Source: Mantis religiosa (taxonomy: Eukaryota; Arthropoda; Insecta; Mantodea; Mantidae). From it: a stretch of DNA of 64,000 nucleotides. Below the pieces are notes generated by a model that saw nothing but the letters and a program-made list of their open reading frames with translations, was not told the origin of the DNA and ran no database searches. The DNA lies in assembly GCA_030765055.1 (NCBI GenBank), contig CM060953.1:7075800-7139799 (forward strand), in the 5' to 3' direction. Every line of letters begins with the position of its first letter. Positions within the stretch are counted from its first letter, which is position 1. This document shows, one piece after another, positions 1 to 10,549 of the stretch. A program made the position numbers and the translations under genes.

Positions 1-85
1 GCTAACTTCCGTTTAAACGTATTGGATGATGTTGATGTGTATAAGGGCGGTCAACTACGGCGGTCATCAGCGCTTTTTAAAAAAC

Positions 86-109
86 TAGTCATGGCAAAAG
101 CCATGACTA
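86..109. repeat. perfect 10-bp hairpin in LINE 3' UTR
   Basis: TAGTCATGGC at 86-95 is exactly complementary to GCCATGACTA at 100-109, with a loop AAAA. It lies downstream of the LINE reading frame and may be part of the 3' end recognised by the element's reverse transcriptase. That role is inference. Confidence 0.6.
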
Positions 110-1159
110 TACAAGTGAAAATAAACTTATTCAAAATACACGTACATAACAAAATATATATATAGATCAAAACCTACCAAAAATTCCGTTCACTAAATCC
201 TGAAGTCTAACCTAGAAAAGAATCTAAAAACCTTCTCCACTACCCTGTCATCATCCGCTAGCATTTCTGCAAAGCTGTCCGGCAGCTGCAGAGACGTCCT
301 AAGGTCTGCTAGGTAAAAACACTCTAGCAGCACGTGTCGGACAGATAACGCTTCCTTGCAAAACGGACACAGTGTAGCAGGCTCCTTTTTAAAAAGAAAA
401 CTATGAGTAAAAAAAAGCAGTAACCAATACGTAACCGAGCCAAACTCGCTTCCTCGCGACGAGATGAATGACAGGAGTTCACCCAGGGAATCAGAAGTTC
501 TTTCCCAGATCTAAGTTTATTATTGCGGAGAGTGGACCACTCTTCCTGCCAGCAGGTTTGCACAGCTCTCCGCAATACAACCCTAAAATCTTCCGATGTC
601 ACAGATGGTACTCGAACCTGGGGTTTGATGGTAGCCGTCTTGGCTGCTGAATCCGCCATTTCACTCCCCCGCAAGCCTACGTGACTAGGGACCAATGCAC
701 ACATCACGCTACCGCCAGAAGAGTGTGAAACGTGGAGAGCATCCTGGATACGCCGCACAATAGGGTGGTAGTTGTACAGCTGCCGTAGGCTTTGAAGTGC
801 ACTGAGGGAATCACTCAGGATTAAGCAGTCCTCCAACTTTCGTCGACGTACATGTAAAATGGCCCGGTATATTGCATAAAGCTCTGCAGTAAAAATGGAT
901 GTGCTAGTGTGGAATACGAATGTATACGGTTCGGTTCCACACACGTAAGCACAACCAACACCATTTGAGCTCTTGGAGCCATCAGTATGAATTATAAAAT
1001 GGTCCTCATATCGCGATAAAAATTCTAAAAAAAACATGTGCGGATACTAGACATGGTAGATTTATCATATTTAGTCATACCCAGATCAACGTGGGACGCT
1101 CTGTACAACCAAGGAGGGCATGTCCACTCCCCCCTAGGATATATCTTGAGCAGTTCAGT

Positions 1160-1168
1160 ATCAAGCTG
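1160..1168. repeat. target-site duplication, left copy, of the Jockey insertion
   Basis: ATCAAGCTG at 1160-1168 is repeated exactly at 3328-3336, on either side of the plus-strand Jockey LINE and its short A-tail. Removing the insert and one copy restores an open frame (QELLRQLDTELLKIYPRGEW) in the minus-strand LINE, which proves the boundary. Confidence 0.93.
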
Positions 1169-1199
1169 AAAATAGCAAGCTAGCAAATATATTCAATTA

Positions 1200-2523
1200 C
1201 ACACTGGAGAAAGGATATTATCCCTAGAGATGGAAGCTTGCCACTGTTGTGCACTTCCCCAAGAAGGGCAAAGACGCCTCTCACCCGAAAAACTACAGAC
1301 TAATTAGTCTTCTAAGCGTTCTTGGTAAACTCCTCGAAAAGGTCATTCTCAAACGACTCAATAGCCAGCTATTCAAATAAAATATCACAATCCCGGAGCA
1401 ATTTGGATTTAGAGCCAAACACTCCACAACGCTTCAACTACTCAGAGCCACAGAACACGTAACTCACGGGTTTAACATCCGCAAATCAACAGGAGCACTC
1501 TTGCTCGACGTCGAACGTGCATTCGACAGGGTGTGGCACGCAGGACTGCTCAAAAAGCTTAAAACGTTGAACATACACGACATATTAATAAAGCTCATCG
1601 CGAACTACCTACACGACCGCAAATTCCAATCGAAAGTTAACAACCAATTATCGACCCCCCGCCAAATCAAAGCGGGAGTCCCTCAGGGAAGTATCCTAGG
1701 GCCGATTATCTTTAACATCACTATGAACGACATACCGAAAACCAATTACACAGACTTGTACATCTACGCTGATGATACAGCAATTGTGACTCAATCAGCC
1801 AAACCGGATTTCATCCACCGGAGACTACAAAACGCCCTGAATAATCTAGAAGAATTGTTCACAAAATGGCGTATTAAGTTAAACCCAAGAAAAACGCAAG
1901 CCATAATATTCACCAAAAAGCTTAAGCACAGATTAGGAAAACACCAGCTCCCCTCACTCTCTATCTTCGGAGAAAATATTGAGTGGACGGACACAGTCAC
2001 CTGGCTAGGACTCAAAATGGACCAAGGGCTGACGTGGGAAAAGCACGTTCATCAAATCAGGGGTAAAGCCAACGCCCAATTGGGCAGGCTCTACCCCCTG
2101 ATAAGCATGAACTCTCATATAAACATGAACTTAGGGCTCACGCTATACAAAACTCTTATAAGGCCCATATTCACATACGCAACTCCGGTCTGGGGGTATG
2201 CCACCAAAACATACATACTAAGATTACAAAAATTTCAAAACAAAATACTACGAATGATAGCGAAAGTACCTCACACAGCACCAGCCGACCTACTACACAG
2301 CGAACTAAAGATGCACACAGTTGAAGAATTCATTAAGAAGCTAGAATATGACACCTATAAAAACCTAGAGATACATCACAATCCTCTAATCTCACGACTC
2401 GGAAACTACACTACAGAAATAAACATACATGCGCGACCATTGTCACTGTTCGAAAGAAGACTCACACATGACGACGAAGACGACGTTCAGAACTTCCTGA
2501 ACAACCTAATAAGGGACGACTGA
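1200..2523 (+). pseudogene. Jockey-clade reverse transcriptase, partial
   Basis: The protein reads NYRLISLLSVLGKLLEKVI, then EQFGFRAKHSTTLQL, DVERAFDRVWHAGLL (first catalytic Asp region), GVPQGSILGPIIFN, and the catalytic IYADDTAIVT. It continues through KWRIKLNPRKTQ, WLGLKMD..LTWEKH and a C-terminal thumb region with YATPVWGYA and QNKILRMI. Frame is open from 1381 to the stop at 2523, but an in-frame TAA at 1378-1380 interrupts it upstream, and the endonuclease and ORF1 are missing. There is no RNase H, consistent with Jockey. It cannot encode a full ORF2, so it is a dead copy, although the 3' half is well preserved. Confidence 0.9.
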
Positions 2524-3327
2524 CACAGACAGTTAGGCTGACACTCCTACTTTCCCTTCATTATTCTTTTTCTTACTGACTCTTTTCAGAACGCTGCCCG
2601 CACAGAGCCCTCCAAGCCCTTGGCATCAGTCAAGGCGGTCCGGGAGTTAGAGGGCCTCCCACCAGTGTCCTATAGGCGCAGAGACAGCGGGCGACTGCAG
2701 ATGGAGTAGGACACACCGACGACACAACACATGGACCAAGAAACTGACGAACGGCAACGCCGGAACAAAGGACGACCGAACACATAGTTCGAAACTGCAT
2801 GCCACATACCAACCACTGACAAACTCAGGAAACTGGGGACATAAGTAGAACACTAATAACCACACCACTACTAATCCCTGACAAACAGGTCACCAAGGCC
2901 TGAGGTTTATTATTACAATACACATAGGCTTACAAAGCACGTATAAATAATAGATAAGTAACATACGCGCAACACTGACTAACAGGCCTCCCCGGCCTGA
3001 GCCACATCTATATAACAATACTAACGCATGATTAACACTTGGTGGTACCCAGGTTTCATGCTCACCACCAAGAGGCAACGTTGACGCGCTCGCATGCGAC
3101 GCATGCCAGCATAGTAGATACCACATACTAACCGGGGTGCTATGTGGGACCCGACAAAGAAGCATGATAACAAATGCACGCAAAATAATATAAGATTCAC
3201 GTAACTAACACGTGGAGGGTTTTTAGTGAGTATGCCTGGCCACTCAGGGCACGGGGACCCTCACACTGTCGGCCATCGCACGTGGGTCGTCGCCTGTAAC
3301 TGGGGTTTTCCCCTCCACGGAAAAAAA
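2524..3327 (+). other. probable 3' UTR of the Jockey LINE
   Basis: No convincing reading frame is present on either strand between the RT stop and the A-tail. The stretch is bounded on the right by the target duplication and is therefore part of the inserted element or of something inserted into it. It contains nothing else that I recognise. Confidence 0.55.
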
Positions 3328-3610
3328 ATCAAGCTGTCTAAGGAGCTCCTGGAATCGGAAACCAGGTGGGTTTGGTTTAATAGAAGCGTTCCTGTAACGC
3401 ACGTCCATTAAGGTGTTAAAGAACGGCGTAAACGATGGATGTGTGGGCATGCAATCAAGTCCACAGCCATAATTTCCTAATAACATGTTGCGCCTGTACT
3501 GCAGAGGAGGTTCTGCAGATTCAGCATACAGGCTTATAACTCGGCTCGTTGGAAATGCCCTAACTGCTATACGTATGCCACAATTATGGACTGTGCCTAA
3601 TCTTTTCTCA
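3328..3610 (-). pseudogene. RNase H-bearing LINE, segment B (RT thumb/connection)
   Basis: The minus-strand reading TVHNCGIRIAVRAFPTSRV, SLYAESAEPPLQYRR and QELLRQLD matches the region that follows the RT palm in I/R1-type LINEs. It joins directly to SVLKK at 3836 on one side (across a SINE) and to DTELLKIYPRG at 1168 on the other (across the Jockey insert). Frame is open within the segment. Confidence 0.85.
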
Positions 3611-3836
3611 GTGGTTAGACCGCTTGGCACTCACCAAGGCGACCCGTGTTTGATCCCAGGCGACCGCAAAGTGAGATGAGGGGTGGACAACACGGCACTG
3701 GGCGGGTTTTCTCCGGGATCTCCGGTTTCCCCCGCCATCTCATTCCACTGGTGCTCCATCTTCATCTCATGTATCATCAGTTTCACCGTCTGCGGTACCA
3801 TATGTAGTAAAAGCGGGCGTTAAACACTACACATTT
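3611..3836 (+). mobile_element. tRNA-derived SINE inserted in the LINE RT
   Basis: The head GTGGTTAGACCGCTTGGC is followed by GTTTGATCCCAGG, which look like pol III A- and B-box positions. An unrelated body runs to about 3836. Imperfect copies of TTTCTTCA flank it (about 3604-3610 and 3839-3846). Excising it joins the two LINE pieces in frame (SVLKK to RLGTVHNC). It is a different family from the SINEs further right. Confidence 0.65.
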
Positions 3837-4947
3837 CATTTCTTCAGCACAGATGGTCGTGCTGAGCCATAAACAATACTACCATAATTAATTTTGGAGC
3901 GGATGAGTGTGCGATAAAGTCGCAATAGTACTGTGCGATCCGCTTCCCACGATTTTCCACTTAGTACCCGCAAGATATTTAAAGATCGATTACATCGTGC
4001 TTTCAGTTGAGCTATATGCCACGACCAACTAAGTTTTCTATAAAATATCAATCCAAGGAACCTCGTTTCATCTGTAAACGGTAGTAGATCAGCGCCTAAA
4101 CAGAGCCTTGGAGGTAGCCGACTCTGACGACGCCAGAAGTTAACACAGATTGTTTTCTCAGCGGAGTATCGGAAGCCGTGTTTTAAACTCCAACTCTTAT
4201 GGTTGTCTAAGGTGGTCTGTAGACGGCGCTCTAAAAACGGTGTGCGCTGAGATGTGCAGTAGACGGCAAAGTCGTCTACAAATAGGCATGACGAGACCCC
4301 CGGAGGTACACATTTCGAGATAGAATTAATCGCAATAGCAATCAACGTAACACTTAGTACCGATCCCTGTGGTACACCGTTCTCTTGAACAAAAAGATTC
4401 GAAAACCCGAGCGAATCCTCAGTCGGAATACGCGATCTTTCAAGAATTCCTGAAGGAAGAGTGGTAGGCGTCCACGTATATTCCAGGTGTGCAGAGTACG
4501 TAACAACCCTGCCTGCCAACACGTATCATAAGCCTTTTCAAGGTCAAACATATTCCAACTGTTTGCCAGTTTTTAAGAAATCGTTCATAATCTGTGTCGA
4601 CATGGCACAAGATGATCCATTGTTGCACGGCGTCGTCGAAAACCGCACTGGCTGTTATTCAGTAGGTTGTGCGTTTCCAGCCACCATACCAACCGCCCAT
4701 TTATCATGCGTTCCATCACCTGCATACGCAACTGGTGAGGGAAATAGGACGGTAGCTAGAAGGGAGGTGACGGTTCTTGCCAGCTTTCAAGATAGGTATA
4801 ATGGTGGCTTCTTGCCACTTGTCAGGAAACGTGGCATCAACCCAAACACGGTTATAGACCTTGAGCAGGAATGCCTTACCTTCAGATAAGAGATGTTGTA
4901 ACATTTGAACGTGGATTCCTTCCGGTCCTGGTGCTGTCAGTCGTGAT
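3836..4947 (-). pseudogene. RNase H-bearing LINE, segment C (reverse transcriptase)
   Basis: This is the RT domain, read on the minus strand in three frames. It begins TAPGPEGIHVQMLQHLL, then FPDKWQEATIIPILK and YRPISLTSC, then FDLEKAYDTCW, GVPQGSVLS, and the catalytic box LFVDDFAVY. It ends at YGSIVYGSARPSVLKK. Frameshifts lie near 4720, 4600 and 4430, and an in-frame stop is seen near 4575. The upstream end abuts the 3' terminus of a second LINE at 4947; the same protein resumes at 9180. Confidence 0.85.
4943..4947. repeat. target-site duplication, left copy, of the CR1/Daphne-like LINE
   Basis: GTGAT at 4943-4947 recurs at 9180-9184. Removing the insert and one copy restores the outer LINE reading EHALSSS..TAPGPEG in frame. 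Five bases is short, so the frame restoration is the stronger evidence. Confidence 0.75.
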
Positions 4948-5229
4948 CAAATCAAATCAAATTTATTCACCATAAGATTTCCAATTACAGAAATATCGGC
5001 TTCGTCAATACAATTTTACATTACAGATTAACAGTAAACACATGATCGGATAAACAATACTTAAGTATGTTTCCTTATAGAACATTTTTTACTTTCTATT
5101 TTATTTTAGAAACTTAAACTAATTTGTTCAATATTTAAAGAAACAATATCAACATTTTGCAGTTACTAAAAAGATTAAAGATTGCAATATATATAATACA
5201 TATGTCTAACAAAATTGATTCACTGTTCA

Positions 5230-8138
5230 TCAAGGTATTCATTTACTGAATAAAAACATCTTTGTATTAGATACTTCTTTAATTTCCTTTTAAATATTGT
5301 TAAATTTGGTAATTCTTTGAAATATTGAGGAAGTTTGTTGTACAATTTAATACAGTTATAGTGTATACTTTTTTCATATAGGGTTCTCTTATGCCCTGTA
5401 ACATGAAGATGTGATTTACCTCTAGTGTTGTGACTATGTATTTCAGCGTTTGTGACAAAATATTTAACTGTTTATGAGCGATCACCAGCACCTCATAGAG
5501 ATATATAGATGGAACTGACAGAATATTCAATGATCTGAAATAAGGTCTACAACTTGTGGTACTGGAAAGATTCATCATTAAACGTATGGCCCTTTTTTGT
5601 ATTATAAACATTCTTTTCGTATAGCTCGTCTTTCCCCAGAATATTATGCCATAGGATAACTGCGAGTGAAAGTAGGCAAAATAGGCTATTTTAAGCACAT
5701 CAAGATTGACTGATGATCTTAAAGTATATAGTGCAAAACAAGTTTGACATAGTTTTTTTGGATAAAGCATCAATATGAGTTCCCCAATCTAGATTACTAT
5801 CTACCCAAACTCCAAGAAATTTAATTTTATCTGTAGTAGTTACTGATTCATTCTCTAAGCATATATTAGGGAAACTTACATTTTTGTTGACTTTATGATG
5901 GAAACCTACAGCGATGCTTTTGCTCTTATTAATAATAAGTTTATTGTCTTTAAACCAATTTGAAACATAGTCTGTTACCCCATCAACGTTTGCTTTGAGT
6001 TCTTGTTTGTTTTTCCCAGAAATGAGAACACTGGTATCATCAGCAGACAGAGTAAATTTAGTATTAATGCATTGGTTGTTTTTGGCCAGGTCATTAATAT
6101 ACAATAGGAACAATAAGGGACCCAATACCGAGCCCTGCGGAACTCCATATTCAATGTTTTTTACACTAGAGCGAGCAGCTTTAATCTCCTTCGAACCATT
6201 TACTACATATTCAATTTCGGTTAACTGCTTTCTATTTATTAGGTACGATTTAAACCATTCAAATGGAACTCCTCTGATACCATAATTATACAACTTGTGT
6301 AATAATATATCACGGTCGACTAGATCAAAGGCCTTTGACTGATCAAGAAATAGTCCCATGCATTGATTCGCGCTGTCTAGATTTTTTAGTATATCTTCAA
6401 TAACGTTCCGTAGTGCTGAGCTTGTTGATTTCCCTTGCTGGAACCCGTACTGCACTTTCGATATAATATCATATTTATTTAGAAATGCTAAGACTCTATT
6501 GTACACCACCTTTTCAATTACTTTAGAAAAAACTGATAAAATAGATATTGGCCTATAATTTTCACAATCAGATTTAGAACCCTTTTTAAACAGTGGTTTA
6601 ATTTTTGAGACCTTTAGATTCTCAGGGAAGTGACCTTCACAGAGTGATATATTTATATTTTGACATAATGGTTTAACCAGATGCACAGCGCAATTTTTAG
6701 AAGCATATTAGAAAACTCATCTAGGCCAACAGAATTTTTGGGTTTCATACTTTTAATAATGGAGAGTAGCTCTGCTTCTGTTGTTGGTAAAAAATATAAA
6801 GATTCCCGAATTTGATTATTTTGGGTAATTAAGCACGAATTGATAGCTACGTTTTTCCTCTTTCTAATGAGTTCTGCAATGGTCGAAAAATATTGGTTAA
6901 ATTCATGAGCTACCATTAATGGATTAGATACTTGCCTACCATTTATATTCACACTAAAATCAATTTTTTCCCTTTTTTTCCCCTCAATCTCATGTTTTAT
7001 AACATTCCATATAGTTTTTGATTTGTTTAAAGAGCTATTTACCAGAGTACCATTGTAGAGTTTTTTAGCCATCCTGACTACTCTGTTGTATATTTTTTTA
7101 TACTTTATGTAATATTGTTTAAAATCATCGGAAGCAAGATTATGTTTAGTTAGTCTACTTAGGAAACGAAGTTTTTTGCTTGATATCCGAATACCCTTAG
7201 TAACCCACTTAGTTTTATGTGTTTTTTCTTTCCAAGTTGTGATAGGCATGGCTATGTTCAAGTTGAGATTAAGAATTTTTTCAAATTCCATGTAACATTT
7301 ATCCAGGTCATTTTCGCAGCAATACACATCCATCCAGTTTTCTTTGGAGAGTAAGTAGTTAAAGTATTTAATATTGTCTTCACTGTATATCCTACACTTT
7401 TTTAATGACTGACCAGGGTTGCTTAAAGTATTATGCAATTTTATTTTAAGTTTTTGACCGTAGTGATCTGAGATGCCTGTCTCAAAGTTGTCAACTTCGA
7501 ACTCAAATTTATTGGAATTCAAGATAAACTGATCTATAGCACTTATTGATTCTACAGCTACTCTAGTAGGTGAATTTATAACTGCTTCTAAGCCATACAT
7601 GCTCAGTAGATCTGTGATCTGTCTTTTACCTCGACCTTCTTCCAAAAAGTTTATATTTAGGTCACCCACAATGATTACATTTCTTTTCCCTCTATAAAAA
7701 TGATTTAAAATAATATCTAATTTTCTGATGAATTCATTTAAGTCACTGGTGGGGTTTCTGTACAAACAAATTACTATAACTTTGGAATCAGACAGTTCCA
7801 CCATACATCCCTCAAAGTGCTCATCGCACATTAAATTGTTGAAGGTAGATATCTGTTTAGCCAAAAATATTTTCTTTTACAAAAATACATGATCCCCCAT
7901 TGTTTTTAGTTTGTCTACAGTAAAAGCTTTCCCTTATATAACCTTCAAAGTTTAACATGCCTATTTCATTTTCTTTTAACCAGTGTTCAGTAAGTGCTAT
8001 GATATCAATGCCCTGTAATTTATCATTTAATAACACTTCAAAGTTAGTATGCTTATTTCTAATGCTTTGTACATTTTGATGAAAGATAGACAATGAGTAA
8101 TTCTGTATAAACTGTTTTGCTGGTTGAACATCCACCAC
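5230..8138 (-). pseudogene. ORF2 of the inserted LINE (endonuclease plus reverse transcriptase)
   Basis: Starting at 8138, the N-terminal endonuclease reads FHQNVQSIRNK, DIIALTEHWL, then VIVGDLNINFLE and ISDHYGQKLKI, the usual EEP-nuclease blocks. RT follows with FKKGSKSDCENYRPISI, YGFQQGKSTS, LDQSKAFDLVD, GVPQGSVLGPLLF and LSADDTSV, where the usual Tyr of YADD is Ser. The C-terminal region has YGIIFWGK, IIQKRAIRLM and SCRPYF. Frameshifts lie near 7860 (T-run), 6690, 5755 and 5330; the corrected frame would stop near 5230. These lesions make it a pseudogene. Confidence 0.88.
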
Positions 8139-8146
8139 GTTACTTT

Positions 8147-9102
8147 TCAGTTTCCCTTAAGTACAGATGTAATTACATTAACTAATAACTGTCCAAATTT
8201 GGCTGACCCTCTGCGATTAAGATGTATGCCATCTCGACCAAAGTCATTGTCATACAGCCAAGAATTCCCATCTACCAGTAGGCAATCTTTGGAAGAACAG
8301 AGCCATTCAAGATCTCTGTTTATTCTCATTATTCTGTTGCTATTTATATCACGCCTACGAAGTACGCCACTTATTATAATGCTAGCCCCTTTAGCTTGAG
8401 ATTGAATTGAGTTCACTAGGTTTATTGCTTCATTAAGAATTTCTTCATCACTCACCCCCCGTCTGATGTTATTTGTCCCAGCATGAATTAACACCACTTC
8501 CGGATTATCTTCTTTTAGGTTCATGTTTTCCACTTTGTTTTGCATTTCGTTTAGTTTTATTCCAGGAAGGCAAAAGTTTCGTAACCTCTTTCTTTGCATG
8601 CCTCACCAGAAAATTTCAAGATGGAATCACCTACGACTAACACACGCCTTTTATTTGCACTGATTTTTGAATCACATTGATTAGCATTTTGTTCACTGCT
8701 TTCTTCATTCGCCACATCCATTTTTTTCAGAACCTCAAACCTGTTTTTGGTTGAAAAAGCTTCTTTTCCACGTTCCCTAACCTCAACACTCCGCGGTCCT
8801 TTTGTAACGGTACTGTATGAAGGACTTGCATTTTCTCTGTTTATTGTATCCTTTAAATCTGCGTTTTCAGATTTTAGTTGGTTGATTTCTTTTTGAGCAT
8901 TAAGGAGGTCCCTTGTGAGCAAATTGATCACCATGTGAAGCGACGCTATTGTTTCCGCCTCCCGTGTTGTGTCCGATGTATCACCACCCAATTTGCGGCC
9001 GGCATTTTCCGCATTTCCACTTTCGATATCGGAGTCTTTATTACCACTTCTTACTTGATCCACGTCGGTTGCGATATGAACTTCTTTTTTTTCCATTTTC
9101 AC
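8147..9102 (-). pseudogene. ORF1 of the inserted LINE (coiled coil plus SGNH esterase-like domain)
   Basis: The start at 9102 opens a Lys/Glu-rich N-terminus and a coiled-coil stretch (LLNAQKEINQLKSENADLKD). It is followed by the esterase block I signature VLVVGDSILK near 8630. After a one-base frameshift near 8580 the protein resumes with VVLIHAGTNNIRRG, and ends with a DGIHLNRRGSAKFG block that supplies the Asp-His pair of SGNH hydrolases. This type of ORF1 is known from CR1-group LINEs, where it is thought to act in particle formation or membrane interaction. The stop at 8147 is 9 bases from the ORF2 start. Confidence 0.87.
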
Positions 9103-9179
9103 TTTTTTCCACGCTATTAACTTGTAAAAGTTGCTTATTAGAACGCGTCATTACACCACCGGTCGCCATCTTGTTTCTT

Positions 9180-10512
9180 GTGATGATGATAGAGCGTGTT
9201 CTAACTCTGCCAAGGTGAAGAGGCGGTTATAATCTTCAAGGTTTCTGGAACTAAACACAAAACCTTGAGATTCTACTTGAGTATTATTTGAGATGAACTC
9301 AGCAACATAATTATTTGAGCTAGACACCTGAGCGAAAGCAAAGCCGAAGGTGTTAGCCACGACAAACGGATCAACAACAACTCCTGCAGTTGTTTTCAGA
9401 CCAGCGACTGGCAAGTGGGTCGATTTTCCGGCCACGCACCTTAACTTATCCCATACAACAGAGGAAGGTGTACGTCTGTTAAAAGATTATACAAAGTTGT
9501 TCCGTGAGGTCTTTTTGCTATCCTTAATTACTTCCCTAGAGTTTGCACGCGCTTTCTTGTACTCAATTAGATTACTTAGGGTAGGGTGTCGTTGGAATAC
9601 CCTCAGAGCACGTCTACGAGCACGAATGGCATTCCGGCAGTCGCTGGTCCACCATGGGACAGAAAATCGACCGGGGTGGGTAGCCGAACGTGGAATAGAT
9701 TGTTCTGGAGCGCAAAGAATTTTCTCTGTGAGATGATCAACTAAATCATTCACAGAATCGTGCTCGTTGTAATCAAAGACAGCCAACTGGGTGTAAAGTG
9801 TTCAGTTGGCACGATCAAAGCGCCATCTAGGTGTACGCGAGGGAGGCACATCTTGTGCTAAGAGACTAAGAAGTCATGGGAGGTGGTCGCTGGAATGTAA
9901 ATCAGAGATGACTTTCCACTGTAATGAAACTGATAACTGGGATGAACACACTGCCAAATCGATGTGGGAATAGGTGTTAAAAGTGTCTGAAAGGAACGTT
10001 GGCTCTCCGGTGTTCAGGAGAACCAAGTTATTGCTCTCTAGGAATTTTGCAATGAGGTTGCCTCTCGAACATGCCCGATTTGAGCCCCAAAGTGGGTGAT
10101 GGGCATTAAAGTCTCCAACTGTTAGAAATGGTGTTGAAAGTTGGGAAACCCGATCTTCAAGTTCAGTTAACGAGAGGTCATCTGATGGCGGTAGATGTAC
10201 ATTGCAAATGCAAAATTCGATTGACGGAAGCTTTATCCTTACAGCTACAGATTGTATGTCAGATTGAAGCTGTAACGGAACTACAAATATGTCATCCCTG
10301 AGGAGTATCATAGTGCCCCCATTAGCAGGAATGCCCTCTTCTGTTTCAATATCGCACCTCAGTGGTGTGTAGCGTCTGATTTTAAAATTGTCTTGAGGTC
10401 GCAGCTTAGTCTCTTATAAGTATACCATCAAGGGGTTATGCTTACTGAGCAAAATTTCGGGATCTGGTCGATTTACTCTTAAGCCTCGTATGTTCCATTG
10501 TAGGATAGCCAT
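9180..10512 (-). pseudogene. LINE ORF2, endonuclease half, broken
   Basis: The start MAILQWNIRGLR at 10512 is the classical beginning of an EEP endonuclease in I/R1 LINEs. Later blocks are LRDDIFVVPLQ, CNVHLPP, TVGDFNAHHPLWG, YSHIDLAV and DLHSSDHLP. A TAA near 10417 and further stops near 9800 and 9480 interrupt the frame. The end (RLFTLAELEHALSSS) joins TAPGPEGIHVQ in segment C once the inserted LINE is removed. Confidence 0.85.
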
Positions 10513-10549
10513 TGGAACTATGGAAATAAGATGTAAAAGTTGGTCTACA

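Larger units (their letters stand above)
1..1168 (-). pseudogene. RNase H-bearing LINE, segment A (RNase H, C-terminus and 3' UTR)
   Basis: This is the 3' part of a minus-strand non-LTR retrotransposon. The frame from 1037 down to about 410 carries an RNase HI domain that starts with YTDGSK-like HTDGSK, then TAELYAI, LSDSLSAL and SHVGLRGSEMADSAAK, which supply the acidic residues expected of the nuclease. Upstream, 1173-1040 gives the linker CPPWLYR..VDLGMTKY, typical of I/R1-type elements between RT and RNase H. A one-base shift in a T-run near 410 breaks the frame; past it the protein continues to a Cys-containing tail (TLCPFCKEALSVRHVLLECF). Another shift lies near 1037 in an A-run. The segment is interrupted at 1168 by a Jockey LINE. 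A perfect 10-bp hairpin (86-95 with 100-109) lies in the presumed 3' UTR. The clade (I, R1 or Outcast-like) is not resolved. Confidence 0.85.
1169..3327 (+). mobile_element. 5'-truncated Jockey-clade LINE inserted in another LINE
   Basis: The insert has a reverse-transcriptase ORF, a GC-rich 3' UTR (2524-3320) and an A-tail of about eight bases at 3321-3328. It is flanked by the 9-bp duplication ATCAAGCTG. The 5' end is lost inside the RT domain, as is usual for target-primed reverse transcription. Because it interrupts segment A/B of the minus-strand RNase H LINE, it is younger than that element. Confidence 0.9.
4948..9179 (-). mobile_element. near-full-length CR1/Daphne-like LINE inserted in the older LINE
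   Basis: About 4.2 kb on the minus strand holds a 5' UTR stub, ORF1 with an SGNH-type esterase domain, ORF2 with endonuclease and reverse transcriptase, and a 3' end made of TTTGA-type pentamers (4948-4970). RNase H is absent. At least four single-base frameshifts show it is no longer functional, yet both ORFs are otherwise easily read. Orientation is the same as the host LINE. Clade assignment rests on the esterase-bearing ORF1 and the microsatellite-like tail; a tree would be needed to choose between CR1, L2 and Daphne. Confidence 0.88.

Noticed and set aside
2630..3183. Three overlapping minus-strand ORFs of 60-97 codons
   Set aside because: They lie in the 3' UTR of the plus-strand Jockey LINE, are rich in Cys/Val without domain pattern, and overlap one another in different frames.
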